This document shows positions 1 to 6,046 of a stretch of 6,258 nucleotides of DNA, in pieces. Both the position numbers and the translations under genes were made by a program. Under the pieces are notes generated by a model. It ran no database searches. It saw only the letters and a program-made list of their open reading frames with translations, and was not told the origin of the DNA. Location of the stretch: NCBI GenBank assembly GCA_027080125.1, contig JALWSW010000110.1:1-6258 (forward strand). The letters are read 5' to 3'. Every line of letters begins with the position of its first letter. Position 1 is the first letter of the stretch. The DNA comes from Campylobacterales bacterium (GTDB taxonomy: Bacteria > Campylobacterota_A > Desulfurellia > JAADFJ01).

Positions 1-201
1 TCTAGTAAGTTAGATGCAGAGATAGCAGTATTAGCCGAACAAAAAAAAGGTTTCTTGAAAGATATGTTTTATAAGACGCTTAAATTAAACTCTGAAAATT
101 CAGCCATGCTCGCGCAAGCAGGTATAGCGACTCCTGGATGGATGACAACCGCGATGAAAACAGCAATATCGAAGATGACGGATGGGCAGATAATCCCCTA
201 G
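1..201 (+). CDS. C-terminal fragment of an unrecognised phage late protein
   Basis: An open frame enters from the left edge and ends at TAG 199-201, giving the last 66 residues of a protein whose start is outside the window. The visible part is lysine- and alanine-rich and probably helical. It opens with SSKLDAEIAVLAEQKK, and the end contains ATPGWMTTAMKTAISKM followed by TDGQIIP. No family motif is recognisable. Its place just before other virion-like genes suggests a structural or internal virion protein, but that is inference from position. The next gene could begin inside its last 64 bases (ATG 138) or 2 bases after its stop (ATG 204). An A8 run at 41-48 lies within the frame, and the frame continues normally on both sides of it. 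Confidence 0.6.
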   Translation, partial: SSKLDAEIAVLAEQKKGFLKDMFYKTLKLNSENSAMLAQAGIATPGWMTTAMKTAISKMTDGQIIP

Positions 202-203
202 TT

Positions 204-1787
204 ATGAGACTAAAACAGTATGATTTTAATTTTGGGGCGTATGAGAATATAAAGTCTCAAGTCGTTGCAGATAGGCTCGCAAAAAACCGTTGGGGGTTGA
301 AGTTTAAAGAGCTTTATATGCGGCATATGGAAACTACTGGAAATGGAACGATAGGCAATTATAATTTTACTAGAGGTATGCGTGCATCGGTAACAACGAT
401 TACGCAGAGTCAAACAGATTTAGCCGCTACAACCAATCTAAAAAATAAATTACTTAATGGTATTCAAGTAGATGTTGGCAGTGGTTTTAGCATAAATGGG
501 GCACTTCAAAATAGTTACGCTTCTGTGCTTATAGAGGCAGTCCAAAATCCATTCAATGTATCTACTCTTCCTCACCAAAAAATAATCGGGATTCATTTTT
601 CGCTGAGTCTTGCTGACGGTACTTCTTGGTTTTACTCTAGTGGCACAAACGACAGTACGCCATGTGTTGATTACGAAAGTGGAACAAACACAGGAGAAAA
701 TCATAATACTATTTTAAACAGTCGTGGGGTAGAAGATAGAACCAACGCTTCTTTTAAACCAAACCAAGATGCTCTGTTTGCATCAATGTGGACGGAGATG
801 AGTGATTTTCTAGGACTGATGGTTGATGATTTTGTACCTGCTGTCATAGGGAATCGTGAGGCAGTGGTGGTACCATTGTCTAGTCTTTTGTATTTCTTGG
901 ATAGTCGTGTAACTGTTTTGATTCAAACAATCGATCAGTTAACCAATGGTGTTGGCAGAATAGAAGAGGATTTGGAGTTAATTAATTATCTTGGTATCGC
1001 TGATACCTTGTATCAACAAATTGACAATCCAAGTAAGATAGGCGATATCTGGTTTATGTTTGAGCGAGACATTACTCCCCAAATGATAGATAATGGAATT
1101 GGTATCTTAATCCCAGACCCAAATTATGAATGGTGGAAAGAGCAGCAGTTCCAGACACGCGTAGAAAATGGTGTAAAGATACCTGGCATAGCAGACAAGG
1201 TGAAGAACTTTCAAAATTACTGTGTTATGGAAGGCTCTAAAGTGTATGTAAAGCTTGAATTATTAGACACTGTGGGCTATGACATTTATTGGTTTGTGAA
1301 CACTTTTTTAGGGATAGATGCATCTGCCAAAAAAACATCTTTATTAGCGCGAATATTTAATTTTGTTTTGCTTATTGTTTCCATTTCCCTTACTGCTATC
1401 TCTGCCAACCCTGTATGGTTGAAAATAGCACTTATAGGTACTTCTGTAATGAGCTATTCTGGGGTTCTGTCCCCTGAGCTTTCTCTGTTTGTAGCCGCCC
1501 TCTCTTTTGGGTATGGATTGTCTCAGGTGGATTTTTCTGCAATGAACAGTGTGCAGATATTTTCATGGACGATTAACAATATAGAGATGGTTGGGAAGAT
1601 GTTAAATCTTTATAAAAATATAGGCATACAAAAAAATGTCCATGATAAAGCAAAAGAAAAGAATAAAAATAAAAATCTTGCACAGCTTCAAGATGGATCA
1701 ATGCAGTTTATATATAGTCGTGCGTATAGTCAGTATGACGATTTGTATAATATGCTATATGATTTTAGTCCACAATACAAGACTTAA
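204..1787 (+). CDS. Unrecognised large virion-associated protein with C-terminal hydrophobic cluster
   Basis: I do not recognise the family. From ATG 204 the product is 527 residues. The first two thirds is mixed and polar, with no signal peptide. Counting from ATG 204, three closely spaced hydrophobic stretches lie at about 384-401, 404-419 and 426-440. A lysine/asparagine-rich segment follows (KAKEKNKNKN), then a tyrosine-rich tail ending DFSPQYKT. Position between another late gene and the tail fibre suggests a virion or tail protein. The hydrophobic cluster could let it meet a membrane during DNA delivery, which is inference. Start choice: ATG 138 would add 22 very acidic residues but overlap the upstream gene by 64 bases. 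ATG 204 sits 2 bases after the upstream stop, matching the tight spacing of later genes. Neither start has a clear Shine-Dalgarno sequence, so the start is uncertain although the gene itself is secure. Confidence 0.8.
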   Translation: MRLKQYDFNFGAYENIKSQVVADRLAKNRWGLKFKELYMRHMETTGNGTIGNYNFTRGMRASVTTITQSQTDLAATTNLKNKLLNGIQVDVGSGFSINGALQNSYASVLIEAVQNPFNVSTLPHQKIIGIHFSLSLADGTSWFYSSGTNDSTPCVDYESGTNTGENHNTILNSRGVEDRTNASFKPNQDALFASMWTEMSDFLGLMVDDFVPAVIGNREAVVVPLSSLLYFLDSRVTVLIQTIDQLTNGVGRIEEDLELINYLGIADTLYQQIDNPSKIGDIWFMFERDITPQMIDNGIGILIPDPNYEWWKEQQFQTRVENGVKIPGIADKVKNFQNYCVMEGSKVYVKLELLDTVGYDIYWFVNTFLGIDASAKKTSLLARIFNFVLLIVSISLTAISANPVWLKIALIGTSVMSYSGVLSPELSLFVAALSFGYGLSQVDFSAMNSVQIFSWTINNIEMVGKMLNLYKNIGIQKNVHDKAKEKNKNKNLAQLQDGSMQFIYSRAYSQYDDLYNMLYDFSPQYKT

Positions 1788-1795
1788 CCCACACA

Positions 1796-1808
1796 CCCCC
1801 CCTTTTTT
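1796..1808. repeat. C7T6 homopolymer tract in intergenic gap
   Basis: Seven C residues (1796-1802) run straight into six T residues (1803-1808), starting 8 bases after the stop of the preceding gene. Such tracts can gain or lose bases by slippage. Its place just upstream of a possible -10 box means length changes could alter promoter geometry, which is inference. Confidence 0.6.
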
Positions 1809-1832
1809 AAATAGGGTATGTTCTCTTATAAT
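1804..1832 (+). promoter_or_regulatory. Possible sigma70-type promoter upstream of the 103-residue gene
   Basis: A perfect TATAAT hexamer lies at 1827-1832. At 17-base spacing the -35 position (1804-1809) reads TTTTTA, only a partial match to TTGACA. A start of transcription near 1839 would leave a short leader before ATG 1861. This is the only sizeable gap between the structural genes, so an internal promoter is plausible. In A+T-rich DNA a TATAAT can arise by chance, so confidence is low. Confidence 0.3.
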
Positions 1833-1860
1833 GATGTAAAATGAGAAGAGGAAAGGTACT

Positions 1861-2172
1861 ATGGATGGATATGAATTACCTTCACCATTGTTTAGTTTTG
1901 ACGGTGTGAATAATAATAATTTATCGAATGTAGGGCTAATGCCTAAAATAGATATTCCTGTCACTAAGGTTAAAAATGATTTATCTTTAGATGGGTTGGG
2001 TATAGACATTAAGGGGTTTGGGACACTTGCTTCTTTAGTGGGTGGTTTTATGGCTCAACGCGATAGGAATCAGTACAGAAAAGATTTACTAAAGCGTGAA
2101 GATGCACGCATCGCTAGAGCTAGGAAACGACAAGATGCGTTTGAAGCGGACATGAAAAAGGCGTGGGAATAA
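1861..2172 (+). CDS. Small virion-like protein with basic C-terminal helix (103 aa)
   Basis: The family is not firmly recognised. The 103-residue product has three zones. Residues 1-50 are loop-like and Asn/Pro-rich. About 52-66 (KGFGTLASLVGGFMA) is a glycine-rich hydrophobic patch. From 67 to the end is a strongly charged, Arg/Lys-rich stretch that should form a long helix (RKDLLKREDARIARARKRQ). Small proteins built as a Gly/Ala-rich patch followed by a charged helix occur just before fibre genes in some podovirus-like phages. That is a resemblance of type, not a confirmed homology. The start ATG 1861 follows a moderate ribosome site (GAAAGG, 1851-1856). The stop is one base before the next ATG, so the two genes are probably co-translated. 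It is likely a minor virion or tail-assembly protein. Confidence 0.7.
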   Translation: MDGYELPSPLFSFDGVNNNNLSNVGLMPKIDIPVTKVKNDLSLDGLGIDIKGFGTLASLVGGFMAQRDRNQYRKDLLKREDARIARARKRQDAFEADMKKAWE

Positions 2173-2173
2173 G

Positions 2174-2638
2174 ATGACACGGTCTGTACAGTTCTCTCTT
2201 TTTCTTCCAGCAGGTAATACTTTTATCATAGAGATGTGTGATAAATATCTCTATCCTTTAGGTGAAAAATCCGTCGTTGCTTCGGTAGGTGTCCCTGTAG
2301 CACTTGAAATCAATGAGGGGGAGACTTGTTGGGTGGCCACACTCCCAACAAAACAGAAAAAAGCCTTTTGGGTGTATGAGAATAATGGTGCATCTGAAGC
2401 GGTACAGAATATAGACTTAGACAAGCCTGTGTATCGTAGAAGTATTTTACCAAGTCTAGAACATACGTCTATTGAGGTGGCTAGTGTGAATGTTGCTGAT
2501 ATTATAGATAATCTTACTTGTGGTTTCCCATTGATTAGTAAAGAGGAGCAAAGGCTTATATGTAGATATGGAGACTTTGCATCGGGTAATGACGATTCAT
2601 TTTTGTGTAACATTGACAACAGTATAGGAGGTGTATAA
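2174..2638 (+). CDS. Unrecognised 154-residue protein preceding the tail fibre
   Basis: I do not recognise this protein. It is 154 residues, without signal peptide or convincing membrane segment. The first about 90 residues look beta-rich (MTRSVQFSLFLPAGNTFII, later KAFWVYENNGASEAVQ). A more helical zone follows around VADIIDN and SKEEQRLICRYGDFASG, then a polar end (NIDNSIGGV). The ATG is one base after the upstream stop, and its own TAA directly abuts the ATG of the fibre gene, so all three are probably one translational unit. The context suggests a small tail, adaptor or fibre-attachment protein, or a fibre-assembly helper. The sequence alone does not separate these. An 8-bp perfect inverted repeat (2326-2333 with 2344-2351) lies inside the gene. 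Confidence 0.7.
   Translation: MTRSVQFSLFLPAGNTFIIEMCDKYLYPLGEKSVVASVGVPVALEINEGETCWVATLPTKQKKAFWVYENNGASEAVQNIDLDKPVYRRSILPSLEHTSIEVASVNVADIIDNLTCGFPLISKEEQRLICRYGDFASGNDDSFLCNIDNSIGGV
2626..2633 (+). promoter_or_regulatory. Very strong Shine-Dalgarno site for the tail fibre
   Basis: AGGAGGTG, a full 8-base complement to the usual bacterial 16S rRNA 3' end, sits 5 bases before ATG 2639. It fixes the fibre start and is the strongest ribosome site in the window. It lies inside the last codons of the preceding gene. Confidence 0.85.
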
Positions 2639-5122
2639 ATGACTAAGTGTAGTGCTGGTAATGGTTTTGTTAAAGAGATGAAAGAAGCTAAAACTGTAGT
2701 TCTCCCAGAAGTAAGAGCGATAAAAGGAGATGTCGAAAAACTGAAAGCAGAAACACAAGGGCTAAAAAGTGCTACTTCGTTTCTTTCTGATAATGCAAAG
2801 TTAAGCAGATGGGAGGCAGAGGCGGCAAAGAAAACCGCTGATTCTTATGCGAATGAGCCAGAGGGTATTTTGGTCAAGAGATATACATCAAACGGAGATG
2901 GTACGTTTTCTGCCACCGTCGAAGACAGATATTCTGCATTCCATTATAGGAATACAACTAAATTTGTAGGGCAGCAAGAGACTTGGCAAGCCGAAGCTGA
3001 GAAGATGACAGCTGATTCTTATGCGAATGAGCCTCACGGTGTTTCTGTAAAAAAATATACATCAAATGGAGATGGTACTTTTTCTTATGCTCCTACTAAC
3101 ACTTTTTCTGCACGTCATTATGCTGATGAAGCTCTGGCTACTTCCGGTGCTGTATCTTGGAGACAAAGCAAAACTTTGGTGGCAGGGCAAGCAGTTGTTG
3201 GGTTTGATAAAAATATTAACAACGCCTCTGTATATAAAAATGGAAAGCTTCTTGAGTATGGTACTGACTATACAACAATCCTAAAGGATATAACAATAAC
3301 CCCCGCTGGTGTAGCTGGAGATGTCATTACTGTTGTGGGGCAGGATGCAGCTACTGGCAATGAGTTTCAAACTCTCCTAAATGAGACGAAAGCAGTATAT
3401 AGTTCTACACAACTTCGCAGGTGGGAAGCCGAAGCTGAGAAGATGACAGCTGATTCTTATGCGAATGAAGCGGTAGATACTTTTGTCAAAAAATATACAT
3501 CAAATGGAGATGGCACATTTTCTGTTACGAATACATCAGACAGAAGTGCTTACCATTGGTCCACCAAAATGAATTTGGCGCTATCGAATGTGACTGTTGT
3601 TGATTTGGTGGGGGACCTCGCTGTAATAAATGTTAATGATGCTACTGTTGTGTACGTTCGAGGATTTAATGCTGTTGGAGATGGCGGTGCTGGATTATTT
3701 ATTTTTGATGCAAAACAATCTTCTGTGAATAATGGTGGAACTATTATTGATGGCTGGGTAAGGCAGTACGAAGGAGCAGTAAATGTTTTATGGTTTGGCG
3801 CAGAAAACAAAGGTATTGCCGTAGATAATTCGGTAGCAATAAATAAAGCAATTGCAAGTATGAATAACAATGGTGTTTTATTTTTCCCAGAAGGCACTTA
3901 CAATTTAACACAGTCTATTATTCTACCGTTGACAAAAACACAATCAACCTTATCTTTGTCTGGGTATGGTGCAACCTTAAAATTAACAGGTGCAATAGTT
4001 GGTATTGACCGTGAGAAACCCACAAACTCTAGTTCTGTATATACAACACAAATGATAAAAATTGAAGGTTTTAATATAGTCGGAGACTCGACTCCATGGC
4101 AATATGGGGTACGTATGTTCACGACATATAGTTTGCAAATAAATCAAGTAAAAGTAACACAGTGTTATATTGGAATTGGTTTATATTTTTGTATGAACGC
4201 AGTGATTTCTGGCTCTATGACGGCAAACAATTCATATATAGGTTTTGCTGTCTTGTCTGGTGCCTCTTTAATAAATGGTGCGAAAGCATTGCCTGGGTCA
4301 AATTTTAACAATACTAATTCAAACGGAACAACATTAACAAACTGTAGAGATTTTGCCCTTACCGGTGCAAGGGCAAGTTTTTTGTCTGAAGCGTGCGATA
4401 CGCTTCTCTTTCAGTCTTGCATCTCAGAAGGTGGTTCTCCAGTAAGTAACTTTGAACATTCCAACCAGGGAAGTACTGTATCTATAGGGAATAGATATGT
4501 TGACACTCACATAGAAAATCATGCGACAGGTCAGTGTTGGCTCATGGGGGGTACACTCTCTGGACATTATATTTTAGACGGCATGGATAATATAAGTGCT
4601 GCCCCTCTTCTTAACGTCGGTGATATGGCTAGTACTGCGATATATAGTATTATTAATCCAAGATGGATTGGTAATTTTAGGATATTAGGCTCAAAAATTA
4701 CCGCAAATAGTCCAACCTTCAATATAGACTCGGGCTTAAATCTTGCTTATGATCAAATTTTTAATGTTGCAAATTGGGCTGGAGGGGTTATAGGAAGGGT
4801 TATATATAGTGGCTTTGATAATCTGAATAAATATCATAATAGACTCCCTTCTGCATTTCTAAACTCTGTGGAATCTGAAGGAGAGATTAATATAAATTCG
4901 GGGATAAATGGTTCACTTCGTAAGATAAAAATTAATTCTTCCTGGGATATTGAACTCAACCCTAAAACAACTGGACATAATATATTTATTAATGGGAGAC
5001 TTAAGGTTTTTGGTGCGACTAAAAACCTAACCACGCTAGGCAGTGTTGTTGGAAAATATCCAATATATGATATTAATGGTGTATTATTGGGGTATCTTCC
5101 AATCTACAATAATATAACTTAA
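2639..5122 (+). CDS. Modular tail fibre/tailspike with pectate-lyase-like beta-helix
   Basis: 827-residue receptor-binding protein candidate. Order: about 1-52 charged, probably coiled coil (attachment end); three ungapped 46-residue repeats at 58-103, 116-161 and 262-307; between copies 2 and 3 a beta module (about 172-236) with the 'xVYKNGKLLEYGTDYTT...AGDVITVV' pattern seen in phage fibres; a tailspike-neck-like segment (VYVRGFNAVGDGGAGLFIF, 338-356); then the pectate-lyase-3 entry motif, NVLWFGAENKG then VDNSVAINKAIA (382-406) and VLFFPEGTYNL (413-423). A long Asn/Gly/Ser-rich beta-helix follows to about 720. The end carries GSVVGKYPIYDINGVLLGYL (802-821), probably a C-terminal module. 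The normal DG-TDD signature is degenerate (GIAVDNS). It could be a polysaccharide depolymerase or only a binding spike; no catalytic residues can be assigned by eye. A strong Shine-Dalgarno site supports the start. Confidence 0.88.
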   Translation: MTKCSAGNGFVKEMKEAKTVVLPEVRAIKGDVEKLKAETQGLKSATSFLSDNAKLSRWEAEAAKKTADSYANEPEGILVKRYTSNGDGTFSATVEDRYSAFHYRNTTKFVGQQETWQAEAEKMTADSYANEPHGVSVKKYTSNGDGTFSYAPTNTFSARHYADEALATSGAVSWRQSKTLVAGQAVVGFDKNINNASVYKNGKLLEYGTDYTTILKDITITPAGVAGDVITVVGQDAATGNEFQTLLNETKAVYSSTQLRRWEAEAEKMTADSYANEAVDTFVKKYTSNGDGTFSVTNTSDRSAYHWSTKMNLALSNVTVVDLVGDLAVINVNDATVVYVRGFNAVGDGGAGLFIFDAKQSSVNNGGTIIDGWVRQYEGAVNVLWFGAENKGIAVDNSVAINKAIASMNNNGVLFFPEGTYNLTQSIILPLTKTQSTLSLSGYGATLKLTGAIVGIDREKPTNSSSVYTTQMIKIEGFNIVGDSTPWQYGVRMFTTYSLQINQVKVTQCYIGIGLYFCMNAVISGSMTANNSYIGFAVLSGASLINGAKALPGSNFNNTNSNGTTLTNCRDFALTGARASFLSEACDTLLFQSCISEGGSPVSNFEHSNQGSTVSIGNRYVDTHIENHATGQCWLMGGTLSGHYILDGMDNISAAPLLNVGDMASTAIYSIINPRWIGNFRILGSKITANSPTFNIDSGLNLAYDQIFNVANWAGGVIGRVIYSGFDNLNKYHNRLPSAFLNSVESEGEININSGINGSLRKIKINSSWDIELNPKTTGHNIFINGRLKVFGATKNLTTLGSVVGKYPIYDINGVLLGYLPIYNNIT
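2810..2947 (+). repeat. Fibre repeat copy 1 (46 residues)
   Basis: Encodes residues 58-103, from WEAEA to HY, with the shared cores TADSYANEP and YTSNGDGTFS. It aligns without gaps to the two later copies. At DNA level it is the most diverged of the three, but keeps a 23-base exact match to copy 2 around the TADSYANEP codons. Repeats of the form SYANEP...YTSNGDGTF...SAxHY are a known style of phage fibre shaft element. Confidence 0.9.
2984..3121 (+). repeat. Fibre repeat copy 2 (46 residues)
   Basis: Encodes residues 116-161, starting WQAEAEKMTADSYANEP and ending SARHY. Its start is 58 residues after copy 1. Bases 2988-3030 are identical over 43 bases to 3426-3468 in copy 3, and a second exact 26-base block covers the KYTSNGDG codons. 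The two copies match at 32 of 46 residues. Confidence 0.9.
3422..3559 (+). repeat. Fibre repeat copy 3 (46 residues)
   Basis: Encodes residues 262-307, WEAEAEKMTADSYANEA to SAYHW. It starts 146 residues after copy 2 rather than 58, an excess of 88 residues that matches the beta module lying between them. The middle (AVDTF) differs from the other copies, while the flanks are nearly identical in DNA to copy 2. This suggests recent duplication or recombination. Confidence 0.9.
4353..4383 (+). terminator. Terminator-like hairpin plus T6 inside the fibre gene
   Basis: A perfect 8-bp stem (TTGCCCTT 4353-4360 with AAGGGCAA 4369-4376) encloses an 8-base loop. One G follows, then six T (4378-4383). 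This is the shape of an intrinsic terminator, but it sits mid-gene (fibre residues about 572-582). It may reduce transcription of the distal part, may act as an mRNA structure, or may be chance. Function is not shown. Confidence 0.4.
4388..4406 (+). other. Second perfect hairpin inside the fibre gene
   Basis: GAAGCGT (4388-4394) pairs perfectly with ACGCTTC (4400-4406) across a 5-base loop, giving a 7-bp stem only 11 bases after the previous stem. It is followed by the pyrimidine-rich TCTTTC but no real T-run. The closeness of two clean stems in coding DNA is what makes it worth recording. Confidence 0.45.
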
Positions 5123-5228
5123 TGCTCTTGCGCATAAAATTTAGAGGTGTTTCGTGGAAGCGATAGAGACAAAATAATCATATGGTTTTTAGCTTATGTG
5201 ATTGTATTAAGTATAAAAGGAAAAGACA
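5123..5228 (+). other. Intergenic gap between tail and lysis blocks
   Basis: This 106-base A+T-rich gap is the largest non-coding stretch. It holds an imperfect A+T-rich hairpin (5176-5183 with 5196-5203, 8 pairs including one G-T, 12-base loop) without a following T-run. It also holds the holin ribosome site AAGGA at 5217-5221, 7 bases before ATG 5229. No convincing promoter or terminator can be assigned. A 7-codon GTG frame at 5154-5177 is too short to call. Confidence 0.5.
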
Positions 5229-5708
5229 ATGAAGAATGAAACCATATCACAGATAGGTGCTATATCTGCATACACAAAGTTTGTATTCACGTCTATAGTA
5301 GCTATATTCGCGTCTATCACAGCGTATCTAAATATCAATGCCGAAGCATTAGCTATTTACTTCCTGCTCCTAGCCATAGATTTGTTTACGGGTATTATGG
5401 CTTCATTTATTATCAGAGAGAAGATTACTTCGGCTAGATTTTTAGCAGGTATTTTCTCGAAGTCTTTAATGTTCATCGTGCCTATTGTAGTTGCGTTGGT
5501 AGTCAAGATACAAGGCTCAGATTTGATGTGGTTCATCAAGTGGACGGTTATCGTATTGGCAGTCTCAGAAGCGATAAGCATATTTAACAACATACTCAAA
5601 GCAAAAGGGAAAGAGCCATTGCCAGAGTTAGACGCTATCACTATCATATCTGGGAAGCTTAGGGATATTTTAGAGAGACTTTTTAAAACGGCTAATGGGG
5701 ATAAGTGA
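5229..5708 (+). CDS. Phage holin, Phage_holin_4-like
   Basis: Small inner-membrane protein of 159 residues that should form the holes, or collapse the membrane potential, that trigger lysis. Hydrophobic segments lie at about 16-38, 41-58, 80-97 and 100-122, so there are three or four transmembrane helices. The pattern AIDLFTGIMASFI, then ITSARFLAGIFSKSLMFIVP, then a late EAISIFNNI...GKEPLPE matches the D-x-x-TG-I / S-x-x-x-x-x-GI-x-x-K / E-x-x-S-I-x-N-x-x-x-x-G-x-x-x-P layout of the Phage_holin_4 (TcdE/Cph1-type) family. Length is typical. The start ATG 5229 has AAGGA at 7-base spacing. Its TGA overlaps the ATG of the next gene by one base, indicating coupled translation. The C-terminus is charged and probably cytoplasmic. 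The function is well supported by sequence pattern and context. Confidence 0.85.
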   Translation: MKNETISQIGAISAYTKFVFTSIVAIFASITAYLNINAEALAIYFLLLAIDLFTGIMASFIIREKITSARFLAGIFSKSLMFIVPIVVALVVKIQGSDLMWFIKWTVIVLAVSEAISIFNNILKAKGKEPLPELDAITIISGKLRDILERLFKTANGDK

Positions 5709-6046
5709 TGTTTAGTCTTTTAACAAATTTCACCCCCTTAAAATGGTTAAAGGTCGGACTCTTTGTCGCTACGCTCATAGCGGTTTGGTATGGCGTGGAC
5801 TCATTCGCGTTTAAGCCTTTAAGAGAATGCAAGGCAAATACAAAAGAGCAGTTAAGCGTAAGAGATGTGGCACTCAATGAAGCAGGAGAGACTATATCGG
5901 GACTTGTAAGCGAACTACAAAGCTACAGAGCAGATGCCAAAGCCAAACGATTAGAGGGCGTGTATAGTGAGATTAGCAAGAAAGAAGGAGATGATTATGA
6001 AGAGTTTAACGTTAGTAGCTTTGATTTATACAACTACTCTTTTTAG
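5708..6046 (+). CDS. Inner-membrane spanin candidate (Rz/LysB-like)
   Basis: A 112-residue protein from ATG 5708 (a GTG lies one codon earlier at 5705). One N-terminal membrane anchor at about 14-30 (WLKVGLFVATLIAVWYGV) is followed by a charged, helical, probably coiled-coil periplasmic part (CKANTKEQLSVRDVALNEAG, then SGLVSELQSYRADAKAKRLE). This is the architecture of phage i-spanins (Rz of lambda, LysB of P2), which link to an outer-membrane lipoprotein and fuse the membranes at the end of lysis. The assignment rests on architecture, on the holin directly before it and on the lipoprotein frame overlapping its 3' end, not on a conserved motif. Translation is probably coupled to the holin through ATGA; a weak ribosome site GGGGAT is at 5697-5702. 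Cys41 just after the anchor might form disulfide dimers (inference). Confidence 0.75.
   Translation: MFSLLTNFTPLKWLKVGLFVATLIAVWYGVDSFAFKPLRECKANTKEQLSVRDVALNEAGETISGLVSELQSYRADAKAKRLEGVYSEISKKEGDDYEEFNVSSFDLYNYSF
5985..5990 (+). promoter_or_regulatory. Shine-Dalgarno site for the overlapping lipoprotein gene
   Basis: AAGGAG lies inside the i-spanin gene, 6 bases before ATG 5997. It supports a real internal start and decides against the in-frame ATG at 5991, which would touch the ribosome site. Confidence 0.75.

Noticed and set aside
41..48. A8 run as a possible programmed frameshift site
   Set aside because: The upstream frame continues normally to its stop, and no downstream frame in register would give a meaningful extension or a known paired product.
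210..704. Minus-strand open frames (67 and 84 residues) under the large virion-like gene
   Set aside because: They lie opposite a long, well-formed plus-strand gene, lack ribosome sites, and have shadow-like composition rich in Cys, Ile and Arg without domains.
1636..2009. Plus-strand 67-residue and minus-strand 84-residue frames spanning the intergenic gap
   Set aside because: Both cross the ends of better supported genes and the C7T6 tract, and neither has a ribosome site or plausible protein composition.
2251..2619. Minus-strand 122-residue frame opposite the 154-residue gene
   Set aside because: The plus-strand gene fits the operon spacing exactly (one-base and zero-base junctions). The minus frame has no supporting start signals and would face the operon alone.
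3550..5034. Minus-strand frames within the fibre gene
   Set aside because: They are shadows of an 827-residue gene with recognisable domains in the plus frame.
5154..5177. Seven-codon GTG frame in the tail-lysis gap
   Set aside because: It is too short to support as a gene, has only a loose AGAGG upstream, and shows no sign of a leader-peptide role.
5250..5268. Six-bp inverted repeat near the start of the holin gene
   Set aside because: The stem is short, A+T-rich and without conserved context. The holin also shows no nearby second Met that would suggest dual-start control.
5357..5877. Minus-strand frames opposite the holin and i-spanin
   Set aside because: The holin and i-spanin have clear membrane architecture and coupled starts; the antisense frames have neither.
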